A program made the position numbers and the translations under genes. This document shows, one piece after another, positions 55,453 to 64,000 of a stretch of 64,000 bases of DNA. The stretch comes from Glycomyces harbinensis. Its GTDB lineage: Bacteria; Actinomycetota; Actinomycetes; Mycobacteriales; Micromonosporaceae. The notes under the pieces were generated by a model that worked only from the letters and a program-made list of their open reading frames with translations, did not search any database and was not told the origin of the DNA. The stretch spans positions 62,001-126,000 of the forward strand of contig NZ_FNAD01000003.1 of the NCBI RefSeq assembly GCF_900101745.1, in the 5' to 3' direction. How positions within the stretch are numbered: position 1 is the first letter of the stretch; each line of letters starts with the position of its first letter.

Positions 55453-55706
55453 AGGTCGAATCCCAGGTCCCGCTCCCGCGGCATCTCCCTGCGGAGGTCC
55501 GAGGTGTCGGGGAAGCCGTCGATGTACGGGGGCTCGCGAAGGAGCGTCTTGAAGGAGGGCGCGCCGGCCAACCGCCGGTAGTCCTCCATGCTGAGGATGA
55601 CGGCCTCTTCGTGGCCGTGGCGCGTGATGAACTGCGCGCCTTCGGTCTTGGTGGCCCGGACCAGCTCACTGAAGCGCTTCTTGGCGTCCTGTACCTGCCA
55701 GTGCAT
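55449..55706 (-). CDS. Phd/YefM-type antitoxin
   Basis: 85 residues. MHWQVQDAKKRFSELVRATKTEGAQFITRHGHEEAVILSMEDYRRL is the Phd/YefM DNA-binding dimer domain; the C-terminus (PSFKTLLREPPYIDGFPDTSDLRREMPRERDLGF) is the toxin-wrapping part. On the minus strand TATAGT near 55742-55747 is a probable -10. The antitoxin-toxin complex likely represses this promoter. The divergent CHAD gene starts 51 bases away. Confidence 0.92.
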   Translation of the reverse strand: MHWQVQDAKKRFSELVRATKTEGAQFITRHGHEEAVILSMEDYRRLAGAPSFKTLLREPPYIDGFPDTSDLRREMPRERDLGFDL

Positions 55707-55757
55707 CGTCCACCCCGCCTCGCGGAAATTCTGACCAGTCTGACTATAATTTAGCAC

Positions 55758-56543
55758 GTGACGACGACTAACGATGCCGGGACCGGCGTGCATGCGTACC
55801 TGACCGTGCAGGTCGAGGCGCTGCTGCGCCACCACGAGCCGGTCATGGAGCGCGAGCCCGACGCCGTGCACCGGATGCGCGTCGCCACGCGCCGCCTCCG
55901 CTCGCTCCTGTCGACCTACTCCGGCCTGTACGCCGAGATCCCGCTCCAGCGCCGCCGCCTGCGCTGGCTCGCCACCGAACTGGGCCGGGTCCGCGACCTC
56001 GAAGTGCTGCGGACGCGGTTCGCCAAGAGGCTCGACGACGAGCGCCCCGACTGGTTCGAGGCCCTCGTCGAGCAGGAAGCGCTCGCCTACGGGCCGCTGA
56101 TCCGAACGCTCGAGCGCGAGCGGACCCGCAAGCTGCTCAAGGCCGCCGAGCACCTGGCCGCGTCGCCCGAATTCTCGCCCGCCGCGGCCCAGCCCGCCGA
56201 CGACGTGATCGCCCCGATCGTGGCCGCGTCGCAGCGCGACCTGGCCCGGGCGCTGGAGCGCATCGCCACCGCGGCCGATCCCGACCAGGCGCGGCACGCG
56301 GCCCGCAACGCCGCCAAGCGGACCCGCTACACCGCCGAAGCCGCCACCGCCCTCGGCGAGTCCGCCGAGACGGTCGCCGCCGCCGCCAAGAAGCTCCAGA
56401 ACCGCTTCGGGAAGTGCCAGGACGACGTGGTCGCGATCGCGTACCTCGAAGCCCACGCGCCCGACAGTCCGCTCCTGGAACGCGAACGCCGCGCCCACGC
56501 CAAGCATCTGGCCCGCGTGGACGCGGCGATCGAAGAGTTCTAG
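55758..56543 (+). CDS. CHAD-domain protein
   Basis: 261 residues from GTG 55758. The CHAD fold is a helical domain with conserved histidines and basic residues: EPDAVHRMRVATRRLRSLLSTYSGLY, LGRVRDLEVLRTRFAKRL, RNAAKRTRYTAEAA, LQNRFGKCQDDVVAIAYLEAHA. CHAD proteins bind polyphosphate and often associate with polyphosphate granules; some pair with a CYTH triphosphatase, absent here. The role here is inferred from family knowledge. Confidence 0.92.
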   Translation: MTTTNDAGTGVHAYLTVQVEALLRHHEPVMEREPDAVHRMRVATRRLRSLLSTYSGLYAEIPLQRRRLRWLATELGRVRDLEVLRTRFAKRLDDERPDWFEALVEQEALAYGPLIRTLERERTRKLLKAAEHLAASPEFSPAAAQPADDVIAPIVAASQRDLARALERIATAADPDQARHAARNAAKRTRYTAEAATALGESAETVAAAAKKLQNRFGKCQDDVVAIAYLEAHAPDSPLLERERRAHAKHLARVDAAIEEF

Positions 56544-56567
56544 CGGCCGTCAGGGGTCCGCGAACGC

Positions 56568-57269
56568 CTAGAGCCCGGAGAGCTTCTGCCCGGCGCGGAT
56601 GACCGCCATGCCGAGCCGGTCTCCCGGTCGCCTTCCCAGGCGCTCTATGGGTCCGGACACCGAGATCGCGGCGACGACGCGCCCGGTCTTGTCGCGCACC
56701 GGGGCCGAGACGCTCACGACGCCGGCCTCGCGTTCGGCGACCGACTGCGCGAAGCCGCGACGGCGGACCTCGGCGAGCGTCTTCGAAGAGAAGCGGCACT
56801 TGGGCAAGAGGGGCAGTATGCCCTCGGGCGGCTCCCACGCCAGCAGCACCTGCGCGCCCGATCCCGCCGTCATCGGCAGGGCCGCGCCCACGGGCACCGT
56901 GTCGCGCAGGCCGGAGGCCCGCTCCGCCGCCGCCACGCACACGCGCTCGTCGGCGCGCCTGCGGTACAGCTGCGTGGACTCGCCGGTCTGATCCCGCAAG
57001 AGGTTCAGCACCGGTTCGGCGGCGCTGAGGAGGACGTCGGCCGTCGACCCGGCGAGTTCGCCGAGTTTCGGGCCCGGACGCCAGCGCCCCTCGTGGTCGC
57101 GCTGCAGCATCTCGTGCGCCTCCAGGGCCTGCGCCAGACGGTGGGCCGTGGCCCGGGGGAGACCCGTCTCGTGCACGAGCTCAGCCAGGCTGGCGCCGTT
57201 GGTGCAAGCCGTGAGGATCAGCACCGCCTTGTCGAGTACGCCGACTCCGCTGATAGTATTCGTTCTCAC
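56568..57269 (-). CDS. ndgR: IclR-family regulator NdgR
   Basis: 233 residues from GTG 57267-57269; an in-frame ATG at 57288-57290 has no ribosome binding site. Helix-turn-helix SGVGVLDKAVLILTACTNGASLAELVHETGLPRATAHRLAQALEAHEML, then the IclR effector domain. An IclR gene divergent from leuCD is NdgR, a regulator of leucine and other amino-acid genes and of growth on poor nitrogen sources in Streptomyces and Corynebacterium (LtbR). The shared 52-base gap must hold both promoters. Confidence 0.9.
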   Translation of the reverse strand: MRTNTISGVGVLDKAVLILTACTNGASLAELVHETGLPRATAHRLAQALEAHEMLQRDHEGRWRPGPKLGELAGSTADVLLSAAEPVLNLLRDQTGESTQLYRRRADERVCVAAAERASGLRDTVPVGAALPMTAGSGAQVLLAWEPPEGILPLLPKCRFSSKTLAEVRRRGFAQSVAEREAGVVSVSAPVRDKTGRVVAAISVSGPIERLGRRPGDRLGMAVIRAGQKLSGL

Positions 57270-57321
57270 GAGCTGAACACTACCTCCCATATACCGAGAA
57301 GTCCAATGACTGGGAACAGAG

Positions 57322-58749
57322 ATGTCACGTACACCACAAGAAGCTGAGGAATCGCGACCGCGCACCCTCGCCGAAAAGGTCTGGGACGCCCACGTGGTAC
57401 GCACTGGCGGCCAACAGCCGGACCTGCTCTACATCGACCTCCACCTCCTTCACGAGGTGACCAGCCCCCAGGCCTTCGACGGCCTGCGGCAGGCCGGGCG
57501 CAAGGTCCGCCGGACCGATCTGACGATCGCGACCGAGGACCACAACACGCCCACCGACAACCTCTTCACGATCGCGGACCCGACCAGCCGCAAGCAGATC
57601 GAGACGCTCCGCTCCAACTGCGAGGAGTTCGGCGTCCGCATCCACTCCCTGGGCGACGCCCAGCAGGGCGTGGTCCACGTCGTGGGACCCCAGCTGGGAC
57701 TCACCCAGCCGGGCATGACCGTGGTGTGCGGCGACTCGCACACCTCCACGCACGGCGCGTTCGGCTCGATCGCGTTCGGCATCGGCACCAGCGAGGTCGA
57801 GCACGTGCTCGCCACGCAGACCCTGCCGCAGGCCAAGCCGAAGTACATGGCCGTCACCGTCAACGGGTCGCTGCCCGAAGGCGTGTCCGCCAAGGACCTG
57901 ATCCTCAAGATCATCTCCATCACCGGCACCGGCGGCGGCAAGGGCCACATCGTGGAGTACCGCGGGCAGGCCATCGAGGAGCTCTCGATGGAGGGCCGCA
58001 TGACGGTGTGCAACATGTCGATCGAGTGGGGCGCCAAGGCCGGCCTCATCGCGCCCGATGAGAAGACCGCCGCCTACGTCAAGGGCCGCCCGCACGCGCC
58101 CGCGGGCGAGGACTGGGACGCCGCCCTCGAGTACTGGCAGAGCCTCACCACCGACGAGGGCGCCGTGTTCGACAAGGAGATCGTCATCGACGCGGCCTCC
58201 CTGAGCCCGTTCGTCACCTGGGGCACCAACCCCGGGCAGGGCGTCGAGCTGTCCGGCAGCGTGCCGGACCCGACCGCCATCGACGACCCGAACGAGCGCA
58301 CCGCCGCCGCGAACGCCCTGACGTACATGGGCCTCGAGGCCGGCACGCCGATGCGGGAGGTCCCGGTCGACGTGGTCTTCCTCGGCTCGTGCACCAACGG
58401 CCGCATCGAGGACCTGCGCACCGCCGCCGACGTCATCAAGGGCCGCAAGGTCGCCGAAACGGTCAACATGATGGTCGTGCCCGGCTCCGCGAAGGTCCGC
58501 GAGCAGGCGATCGAGGAGGGCCTCGACCAGGTCTTCATCGACGCCGGCGCCGACTGGCGCTTCGCGGGCTGTTCGATGTGCCTGGGCATGAACCCCGACC
58601 AGCTGACCCCGGGCCAGCGGGCCGCGTCCACCTCGAACCGCAACTTCGAGGGCCGCCAAGGCAAGGGCGGGCGCACCCACCTGGTCAGCCCGGCCGTCGC
58701 CGCGGCCACCGCCGTCACCGGGCGCCTCGCCAGCCCCGCGGACCTGTAA
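57322..58749 (+). CDS. leuC: 3-isopropylmalate dehydratase large subunit
   Basis: 475 residues, aconitase-family enzyme of leucine synthesis. Three cysteines hold the 4Fe-4S cluster: Cys357 in FLGSCTNGR, Cys417 and Cys420 in [15 protein letters not shown]. Other family blocks: [48 protein letters not shown]. The 15-base gap to leuD contains AAGGAAGG. Length normal. Confidence 0.97.
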   Translation: MSRTPQEAEESRPRTLAEKVWDAHVVRTGGQQPDLLYIDLHLLHEVTSPQAFDGLRQAGRKVRRTDLTIATEDHNTPTDNLFTIADPTSRKQIETLRSNCEEFGVRIHSLGDAQQGVVHVVGPQLGLTQPGMTVVCGDSHTSTHGAFGSIAFGIGTSEVEHVLATQTLPQAKPKYMAVTVNGSLPEGVSAKDLILKIISITGTGGGKGHIVEYRGQAIEELSMEGRMTVCNMSIEWGAKAGLIAPDEKTAAYVKGRPHAPAGEDWDAALEYWQSLTTDEGAVFDKEIVIDAASLSPFVTWGTNPGQGVELSGSVPDPTAIDDPNERTAAANALTYMGLEAGTPMREVPVDVVFLGSCTNGRIEDLRTAADVIKGRKVAETVNMMVVPGSAKVREQAIEEGLDQVFIDAGADWRFAGCSMCLGMNPDQLTPGQRAASTSNRNFEGRQGKGGRTHLVSPAVAAATAVTGRLASPADL

Positions 58750-58764
58750 GGAAGGGCAAGGACC

Positions 58765-59364
58765 ATGGACAAGTTCACGACCCACACCGGGACCGCGGCG
58801 CCCCTGCGCCGCTCAAACGTCGACACCGACCAGATCATCCCGGCCGTGTACCTCAAGCGGGTCACCAAGACCGGCTTCGAGGACGGCCTGTTCGCCGAGT
58901 GGCGCGAGGACGAGAAGTTCCTGCTGAACCAGCCGGAGTACCGCGACGCCACGATCCTGGTCACCGGCACCGAGTTCGGCACCGGCTCGTCGCGCGAGCA
59001 CGCCGTCTGGGCCCTGAAGGACTACGGGTTCAAGGCGGTCATCGCCCCGCGCTTCGGCGACATCTTCCGCGGCAACTCGCTCAAGAACGGTCTGTTGACT
59101 GTGGAGCTGCCCGAGGCGGCCGTGGAGGAGCTGTGGCTCCTCGCCGAGCTGCACCCGGACGCGGAGATCACCGTGGACCTGGCGGCGTGCGAAGTCCGTG
59201 CGGGGGACCGTACCTGGGGCTTCGAGTTCGACGAGTTCCTGCGCTGGCGCATGATGGAGGGTCTCGACGACGTGGCGCTGACCCTTCGCGACGAGGACAA
59301 GATCGCCGCCTTCGAGTCGAACCGGGACGCTTGGCGGCCTAAGACTCTCCCCGCCGCGGTCTAG
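58765..59364 (+). CDS. leuD: 3-isopropylmalate dehydratase small subunit
   Basis: 199 residues, swivel domain that completes the dehydratase with LeuC. Motifs [64 protein letters not shown]. The operon ends with a hairpin 35 bases downstream. Confidence 0.97.
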   Translation: MDKFTTHTGTAAPLRRSNVDTDQIIPAVYLKRVTKTGFEDGLFAEWREDEKFLLNQPEYRDATILVTGTEFGTGSSREHAVWALKDYGFKAVIAPRFGDIFRGNSLKNGLLTVELPEAAVEELWLLAELHPDAEITVDLAACEVRAGDRTWGFEFDEFLRWRMMEGLDDVALTLRDEDKIAAFESNRDAWRPKTLPAAV

Positions 59365-59398
59365 TTCCGCGAGCCCGATCCAGTTAGCCCTCACGTAC

Positions 59399-59425
59399 GG
59401 AGCCGGTGGCGATGCCACCGGCTCC
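59399..59425 (+). terminator. Hairpin after leuD
   Basis: GGAGCCGGTGGC and GCCACCGGCTCC pair perfectly around GAT; no T run follows. Confidence 0.7.
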
Positions 59426-59525
59426 AGGCGTGTTCGGGTCCCTCCCAACGGGGTTGCGAGCGTCGATTTGGGGCACCCGAATAAAAATTCCCTGCGACAC
59501 AACGGGTCTATTTTCCCCGAAACAG

Positions 59526-59554
59526 TTGCGTTCGCTTTCGAAACGTCATAACGT
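59526..59554 (+). promoter_or_regulatory. Promoter candidate for the HU gene
   Basis: TTGCGT (59526-59531) and TAACGT (59549-59554) with a 17-base spacer, giving a leader of roughly 45 bases before GTG 59606. Confidence 0.5.
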
Positions 59555-59605
59555 GCGCTTAACAAGCTGGTATGGCTCCAGAACCTTATCGGGAGGGTAG
59601 GACTC

Positions 59606-60166
59606 GTGAACAAGGCAGAGTTCGTCGATCGGATCGCCGCACGCACTGGCGACCGGGCCGCTGCGAAAGAAGTCGTGGACGTTGCGATCGACGAGATACA
59701 GCGCGCGGTGGTGAAAGGGGAGAAAGTCTCCTTCGCCGGTTTCGGCGTCTTCGAGAAGCGCGCACGCGCCGCTCGCATGGCGCGCAACCCGCGCACGGGC
59801 GAAGCGGTCAAGGTCAAGAAGACCGTCGTCCCCGCGTTCCGTCCGGGCACCGGGTTCAAGGAACTCGTGACCGGCAAGCGCAAGGCGGCCAAGTCCGCGT
59901 CGGCCGCCAAGAAGACGGCGGCGAAGAAGACCGCGCCCGCCAAGAAGGCCACCACCAAGAAGACGGCCGCGAAGAAGACCGCGCGCGCCGCCTCCACCGC
60001 GAGCCGCTCCACGGCCACGAGCCGCGTGGCCGCCAAGAAGACTGCGGCGAAGAAGACCGTGGCCAAGAAGGCAAGCACGGCGAAGAAGGCCGTGCGCAAG
60101 ACCGCGGCGAAGCCCGCCGCCAAGAAGACCGCGGCCAAGAAGACCACGAAGCGCGGACGCAGCTGA
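59606..60166 (+). CDS. HU-family DNA-binding protein with lysine-rich tail (HupS type)
   Basis: 186 residues from GTG 59606, preceded by GGGAGGG. Residues 1-92 are the HU fold (MNKAEFVDRIAARTGDRAAAKEVVDVAIDEIQRAVVKGEKVSFAGFGVFEKRARAARMARNPRTGEAV). The rest is a histone H1-like tail of Lys-Lys-Thr-Ala-Ala repeats, about half lysine and alanine. This two-part form is specific to actinobacteria (HupS in Streptomyces, HupB in mycobacteria) and compacts the nucleoid. The position after leuCD is conserved. Confidence 0.95.
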   Translation: MNKAEFVDRIAARTGDRAAAKEVVDVAIDEIQRAVVKGEKVSFAGFGVFEKRARAARMARNPRTGEAVKVKKTVVPAFRPGTGFKELVTGKRKAAKSASAAKKTAAKKTAPAKKATTKKTAAKKTARAASTASRSTATSRVAAKKTAAKKTVAKKASTAKKAVRKTAAKPAAKKTAAKKTTKRGRS

Positions 60167-60226
60167 TGCCGCGGCCCCGAACCGGTTCGGGGCTAGGCAC
60201 GGCCCCCGTCCGACTCGCACGGGGAA

Positions 60227-60257
60227 GAGGGCATTCAGGAGCCACCTGAATGCCCTC
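60227..60257 (+). terminator. Terminator after the HU gene
   Basis: GAGGGCATTCAGG and CCTGAATGCCCTC form a perfect 13-base stem with loop AGCCA. It could also serve the convergent flavoenzyme gene. Confidence 0.75.
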
Positions 60258-60299
60258 GGTGCTTTTCCCGGCCGCCTTCGCCTCAGACGGCGGCGGCCA

Positions 60300-61580
60300 C
60301 TAGGACGCGGTTCCGCCGAAGACGGCGGCGGAGAAGTCATTCGCGAACTTCTCCTCTGGATCGACGCGTTCGCGCAGTTTCTCGAAGTCGCCCATTCGTG
60401 TATAACGCGAACGGACTTCATTCATTGGTATCGTAAACAACTTTCCCCAATGCGGGCGCGCCGAGAACGGTTCCAGTGCCCCCTCGAGCGCGGACATGAC
60501 CGGGCGCACCGCTTCGTAGTCCTTCACCCACGTGAAATGCAGGGCCACTGTGTCCCGTCCGTAGGCCGGCGAAAGCCACAGGTCGTCCGACTTCATGGTC
60601 CGGACCTCGCTGATCTGCGTGACGGCCGCGAGCAGATCCCCGATCCGGGCGAGCGCCTCCAGCGCCGCCGGCGCGTCGGCCCGGTCGACCAGGTACTCGG
60701 ACTGGAGCTCCTCGCCCACCGAGGGCGTGAACTCGAACTTGAAGTGCGGCAACCGCTCGTGCGAGGGCCCCGTCAGGCCCTGCTGCACCGTGCACGCGGC
60801 CGTGTCCACGCCCGGGATCGGGTGCCGCGGCCCGTCCGCCAGCGGCGCGCCGAACCAGTTCGCCTGCGGGAACGGATGGGTCTGGTCGGCGATGCGCTGC
60901 TTCACCCAGAACTGGAACACCGGCGACGCGCCCCACTTGGTGAACATGCTGGTGCTGTACGCCGCCGAAGTGAGCGCGTCGAAGTTCGCCGCGGCCTTGT
61001 CGAACGCCAGGTCGTCGTAGACGTACTGGCGCATCTCGAAGGCCGGCAGCAGGTCCAGCGTCACCGTGTGGACCACGCCCAGCGACCCCAGGTGGACCAC
61101 CGAACCGGGGAAGTCGGGCTCGCCGCGCTTGACCGTCCGCAGTTCGCCGTCGGGGCCGATGAACTCGATCGCGGCGACGGCCGTCGCGAGGTTCCCGCTG
61201 CGGTTGCCCGACCCGTGCGTGCCCGTCGCGATCGAGCCCGCGACCGAGATGTGCGGCAGCGACGCCATGTTGTGCAGGGCGAAACCGGCCCGGTGCACGG
61301 CCGAGCTGAGCGCCGCGTAGGTGATCCAGCCGGAGACGCGGACGGTGCCGGTGAGGGCGTTGATGTTCGCCTCGGGCTCGATCCCCTCGAGGGAGAGCAT
61401 CACCGCATCGGTGTCCGCGATGGCGTTGAACGAGTGGCCCGACCCGAGCACGCGCAGGCGCGGGGCGGCCGCGACGACCGCCCGGGCCTCCTCGAGCGTG
61501 GACGGGCGCTCGAAGCGGCTGGGGGAGAAGCGGATGTTCCCGGCCCAGTTGTGCAGGTCGGTAAGGGCGCGGTCCGACAC
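60300..61580 (-). CDS. FAD-dependent alditol/xylitol oxidase-like protein
   Basis: 426 residues of the VAO flavoprotein family. The FAD-binding PP-loop is RVLGSGHSFNAIADTD, where His49 should carry covalent FAD; then HNMASLPHISVAGSIATGTHGSG and GSLGVVHTVTLDLLPAFEM. The C-terminal ALO domain contains HPHWGK-like PHWGKLF. Closest by features to AldO of Streptomyces coelicolor, which oxidises xylitol and sorbitol with oxygen. Not in an operon. Substrate preference is inferred. Confidence 0.9.
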   Translation of the reverse strand: MSDRALTDLHNWAGNIRFSPSRFERPSTLEEARAVVAAAPRLRVLGSGHSFNAIADTDAVMLSLEGIEPEANINALTGTVRVSGWITYAALSSAVHRAGFALHNMASLPHISVAGSIATGTHGSGNRSGNLATAVAAIEFIGPDGELRTVKRGEPDFPGSVVHLGSLGVVHTVTLDLLPAFEMRQYVYDDLAFDKAAANFDALTSAAYSTSMFTKWGASPVFQFWVKQRIADQTHPFPQANWFGAPLADGPRHPIPGVDTAACTVQQGLTGPSHERLPHFKFEFTPSVGEELQSEYLVDRADAPAALEALARIGDLLAAVTQISEVRTMKSDDLWLSPAYGRDTVALHFTWVKDYEAVRPVMSALEGALEPFSARPHWGKLFTIPMNEVRSRYTRMGDFEKLRERVDPEEKFANDFSAAVFGGTAS

Positions 61581-61713
61581 GGGGGCCTACCTTTCAAGGG
61601 GGTGGAATCCGATGGCGGACGCAACACTAGCGCGAGCGCCGACCGCGCCGGAGCCGAACGGAAAGGCGCCCGGGGACCGGGACGCGGCCTCCAGGCGCCC
61701 GTTGCGGGCCCTG

Positions 61714-62604
61714 CTAGAGCCGCTCGACGCCGACCAGGCGCTGGCCCGACATGGACAGCACCCACGCCTCGCCGGGCCTGGTGGACACGTCAGGGGTCTC
61801 CACGCCGTCCTCGTCGGCCAGGATCGCCACGGTGTCGCACACGACTTCGGGCTCGGCGCAGACGATCACGGCACCGCCGCCGCCCGCCAGCTCGCGCACC
61901 CGCACCGCCGAGCGCTCCGGATTGCGTTCGTGCGCCTGGGTGTCGAACACCGAGTCGCCGCCGAGGCGGCACCGCACCGCGTGCGCGATCGGCTCCACCG
62001 TCTGCACGCTCGCCCGCCCCGTGGCGCTGAAGGCCCGGTCCGGCTGGTACAGCGAGGCCAGCGCCGCGACGCGCACCGCCTGGTCCTGACCGCGCGCGCT
62101 CAGCGGCCGCGTCACACCGGGCCCGTCCCAGTCCCGCTCGACCTCCGCGGGGGCCACCAGCAGCACCGTGGCGGTCACCGCCGGCAGCGCCGAGAACGCC
62201 TTGAGCACCTGCTGGTCCCTGGGCCGCGTCAGCGCCTCCCGGGCCTCGGCAAGGGTCATCCAGCGCCGCTCGCCGATCTCGTCGTCGGCGGTGAAGACCG
62301 CGTCGGGCTTCTCGGTGCGCATGGACCAGTAGTCGACGTGCTTGGCGACGTCCCCTTCGGGATTGGGGAGCACGTACGAGGCGCGGCACAGCCACAGCTG
62401 CGGGATGACCGGGATGCCGGTCTCCTCCTCGACCTCGCGGCAGGCCGCGGTCAGCGCGTGCTCGCCGGGGTCGAGCTTGCCCTTCGGCAGCGACCAGTTG
62501 CCGACCTTGGGCCGCCACACCGCGACCACCTCGACCAGGCCGCGCTCGCCGTTGCGCCACAACAGGCCGCCGGCGGCGGCCACCCGCCTCTGCTCCTCGT
62601 TCAA
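61714..62604 (-). CDS. Nudix hydrolase fused to a degenerate histidine-phosphatase domain (MutT1-like)
   Basis: 296 residues starting at TTG 62602-62604 (GGAG upstream). The N-terminal Nudix box is intact (GKLDPGEHALTAACREVEEETG, residues 42-63). Residues about 135-296 align with the phosphoglycerate-mutase-like half of mycobacterial MutT1, which cleans oxidised guanine nucleotides. In that half the catalytic RH of LVRHxxA reads LVAPAEV, and the second histidine region reads VIVCAEPEV, so phosphatase activity should be absent. DWDGPGVTRPLSARGQDQA keeps the fold. Confidence 0.88.
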   Translation of the reverse strand: MNEEQRRVAAAGGLLWRNGERGLVEVVAVWRPKVGNWSLPKGKLDPGEHALTAACREVEEETGIPVIPQLWLCRASYVLPNPEGDVAKHVDYWSMRTEKPDAVFTADDEIGERRWMTLAEAREALTRPRDQQVLKAFSALPAVTATVLLVAPAEVERDWDGPGVTRPLSARGQDQAVRVAALASLYQPDRAFSATGRASVQTVEPIAHAVRCRLGGDSVFDTQAHERNPERSAVRVRELAGGGGAVIVCAEPEVVCDTVAILADEDGVETPDVSTRPGEAWVLSMSGQRLVGVERL

Positions 62605-62713
62605 GACAGTGCTCCGTTCATGACAGCGCCCTGTTCGCGAAGGGTCCCGCTCACGCCTCATACGGTACTGTGACGCGCCCAACCCCGGGGAGCGCGCCAC
62701 CCTTGTGGTGGAC

Positions 62714-62923
62714 CTAGGAACGCATCGTGAGGATGCGGACGGCGACGACCTTCTCCTCCCCGTCCCCGGCGGGCGCGCACTCGAGCGCGACGCGCTGGCC
62801 GGGCCTGAGGAAGCGGTGCCCGGAGACGGCGAAGGCCGCCGCGTCGAAGGGGACGCGACGGCCGTTGTCGAGGACGACCTCGCCGGAGGTGTCCTCGTGG
62901 AAGTTCGAGACGGTGCCCTGCAT
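62714..62923 (-). CDS. Cold-shock-like OB-fold small protein
   Basis: 69 residues from ATG 62921-62923. MQGTVSNFHEDTSGEVVLDNGRRVPFDAAAFAVSGHRFLRPGQRVALEC looks like a shortened cold-shock domain: the GTVxxF start is kept but the RNP motifs (KGFGFI, VFVHF) are replaced. Such proteins are conserved beside the Nudix gene in other actinomycetes. Nucleic acid binding is uncertain. Confidence 0.75.
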   Translation of the reverse strand: MQGTVSNFHEDTSGEVVLDNGRRVPFDAAAFAVSGHRFLRPGQRVALECAPAGDGEEKVVAVRILTMRS

Positions 62924-62983
62924 GGCTTCAGCTTGGACCAAAAGGCCCCCGAGCGCCAGCTCCGGCACCGCCCGGGCGGGAGG

Positions 62984-63199
62984 CTACTTGCGGATCTGGC
63001 GGCGGTCGGATCCGCCGATCGCCTGGTACCCCTTGAAACCGAGGAAGACGAGGCCGCCGATCACGGCGACGACCAGCGCGATCTTGATGAGCACGCCGAG
63101 GCCCGCGATCACCCAGCCGATGACGGACGCCACGATCCAGATCGCGACGATCGCGCCGCCGAACATGGCCGCGAGCCAGCCGAAGAGACGCCAGTTCAT
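62984..63199 (-). CDS. Small two-helix membrane protein
   Basis: 71 residues from ATG 63197-63199. One long hydrophobic region (about 3-50: LFGWLAAMFGGAIVAIWIVASVIGWVIAGLGVLIKIALVVAVIGGLVFLGF) makes two helices; the tail GSDRRQIRK is basic and cytoplasmic. An in-frame earlier start at 63238 is less likely. No known role. Confidence 0.7.
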   Translation of the reverse strand: MNWRLFGWLAAMFGGAIVAIWIVASVIGWVIAGLGVLIKIALVVAVIGGLVFLGFKGYQAIGGSDRRQIRK

Positions 63200-63567
63200 G
63201 TCACTCACTCCGTGTCGAGTCGAATTCCGAGCCGACACGTTGTCGGCAAGCTAGATGTCACTGTGACTCTATGATGACATCATACGCGCGGGGGCGCAAC
63301 CCCGGCGGCCCCGCCGCCCGCGTCGCCGTCCCGCCTTCCGCGCGGCGCGTACCTGGGGGTTCACTCGGCGTGAGCCGCGGGTCCGACGCGGGGAGTCAAA
63401 CCCCACGCTTTGCTTCCCGTCGCAGGAGCGGAGCGAGGCGGGCGTTAGAGTGCAATGCACTGACGATCCGTACACAACGGCACCGGCTGAGTCGACCCGC
63501 GACTCGCGACCGCCGCCGCGGGGGCCCCTTCGCCCGCCGTGAGCCCGCCGAGAAAGAGAGCCACCAG
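63200..63567. other. Intergenic region with two palindromes
   Basis: No gene supported. Near 63271-63283 an ATGATGACATCAT near-palindrome lies in an AT-rich spot that may hold the promoter of the minus-strand membrane protein. AGTGCA-A-TGCACT (63449-63461) is a perfect inverted repeat about 110 bases before the acyltransferase start and may be an operator for it. Confidence 0.45.
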
Positions 63568-64000
63568 GTGACCGAGCCGACGCCCGAGGCGCAGTACACC
63601 TTCCGCCGCCGCGGCGGCGACTCACTCTCCGCGTTCATCCAGGTCTGCGGCAACCTCGTCAAGGGCGGCATGCTCACGCTCTCCCGGCGCTCCTGGAGCG
63701 GCATGGAGAACGTCCCGCTCACCGGCCCCGCGATCCTGGTGTGGAACCACTACTCGGACATCGACCCGCTCGTGATCGCCCACTACGTGTGGAACGCCGG
63801 CCGCCACCCGCGGTTCCTGCTCAAGGAGTCGATCCTGCGCGTGCCCGTGGTGGGCCCGATGATCAGGAAGACCGGCCAGGTCCCGGTCAAGCGCGGCAGC
63901 GCCGACGCGGCCGACGCCCTGCGCCTCCTCGCCGAGGAGCTCGCCCAGGGCCGCGTCGTGATCATGGCCCCCGAGGGCACGATCACCAAGGAGCCCGACC
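63568..64000 (+). CDS. Lysophospholipid acyltransferase (PlsC-like), C-terminus beyond window
   Basis: 144 codons seen from GTG 63568. The HX4D acyltransferase motif is in WNHYSDID (His61, Asp66), followed by FLLKESILRVPVVGPMIRKTGQVPVKRG and MAPEGTITKEPD (the EGT glycerophosphate-binding site). It attaches acyl chains to lysophosphatidic acid or a similar acceptor at the inner membrane face. In related genomes this gene lies before cofC/gpsA/ddl, consistent with the leuCD-HU context. Confidence 0.93.
   Translation, partial: MTEPTPEAQYTFRRRGGDSLSAFIQVCGNLVKGGMLTLSRRSWSGMENVPLTGPAILVWNHYSDIDPLVIAHYVWNAGRHPRFLLKESILRVPVVGPMIRKTGQVPVKRGSADAADALRLLAEELAQGRVVIMAPEGTITKEPD

Overview
The window is high-GC, densely coded actinobacterial DNA. 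The evidence is the Scr1-type HTH-DUF397 pair, two DUF574 methyltransferases, a SigE-type sigma factor, an HU protein with a lysine-rich tail, an IclR (NdgR) gene next to leuCD, an ectoine operon, and many GTG starts and ATGA overlaps. The genus cannot be fixed from sequence alone; a Glycomyces/Stackebrandtia-like actinomycete is a low-confidence guess.

Layout. 0-6.5 kb: end of a membrane protein, arylamine N-acetyltransferase, a DUF457 membrane protein, the repair factor mfd and a small L7/L12-like protein. 6.5-19.6 kb: accessory stretch with a short-chain dehydrogenase lacking the usual active-site tyrosine, a 1.35-kb element with inverted ends, small membrane and secreted proteins, three regulator/oxidoreductase pairs with visible operators (HxlR/NmrA, TetR/aldo-keto reductase, TetR/NmrA), two tail-to-tail DUF574 methyltransferases, and an HTH-DUF397 unit facing two small paralogues. 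19.7-25 kb: SurA-like lipoprotein, mazG, then ectABCD with a promoter that implies a leaderless ectA mRNA. 25-27.9 kb: sigma factor with membrane partner, and a PadR locus whose two neighbours look frameshifted.

28-35.4 kb is a decayed island beside tRNA-Gln. It holds broken pieces of a large serine integrase, an IS5-like transposase remnant split by an IS3-family element (CTC target duplication; the host reading frame is restored when the IS is removed), and an ice-binding-type surface protein with an LPITG anchor. It ends in a compact precursor peptide-YcaO-TfuA cassette, which I infer makes a thioamidated RiPP. This cassette is the best candidate for an undescribed system.

35.4-41.7 kb: ArsR with a fused SRPBCC/maleylpyruvate-isomerase-like protein, a secreted GH43 enzyme with ricin-type lectin repeats, an MFS pump with a MarR regulator, and membrane proteins. 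41.7-54.6 kb: amino-acid catabolism. Tyrosine genes (hmgA, fahA plus a coupled unknown, hppD, Lrp regulator) are followed by a histidine operon (hutU, M20 hydrolase, hutF, a repeat-coded ORF, hutI, hutH). HutF with the M20 enzyme probably gives the route to glutamate through N-formylglutamate. 54.6-64 kb: a small secreted protein, a VapBC-like pair, a CHAD protein, the ndgR-leuCD-HU region, an alditol oxidase-like flavoenzyme, a MutT1-like protein with a degenerate phosphatase half, a cold-shock-like protein, and the start of a lysophospholipid acyltransferase.
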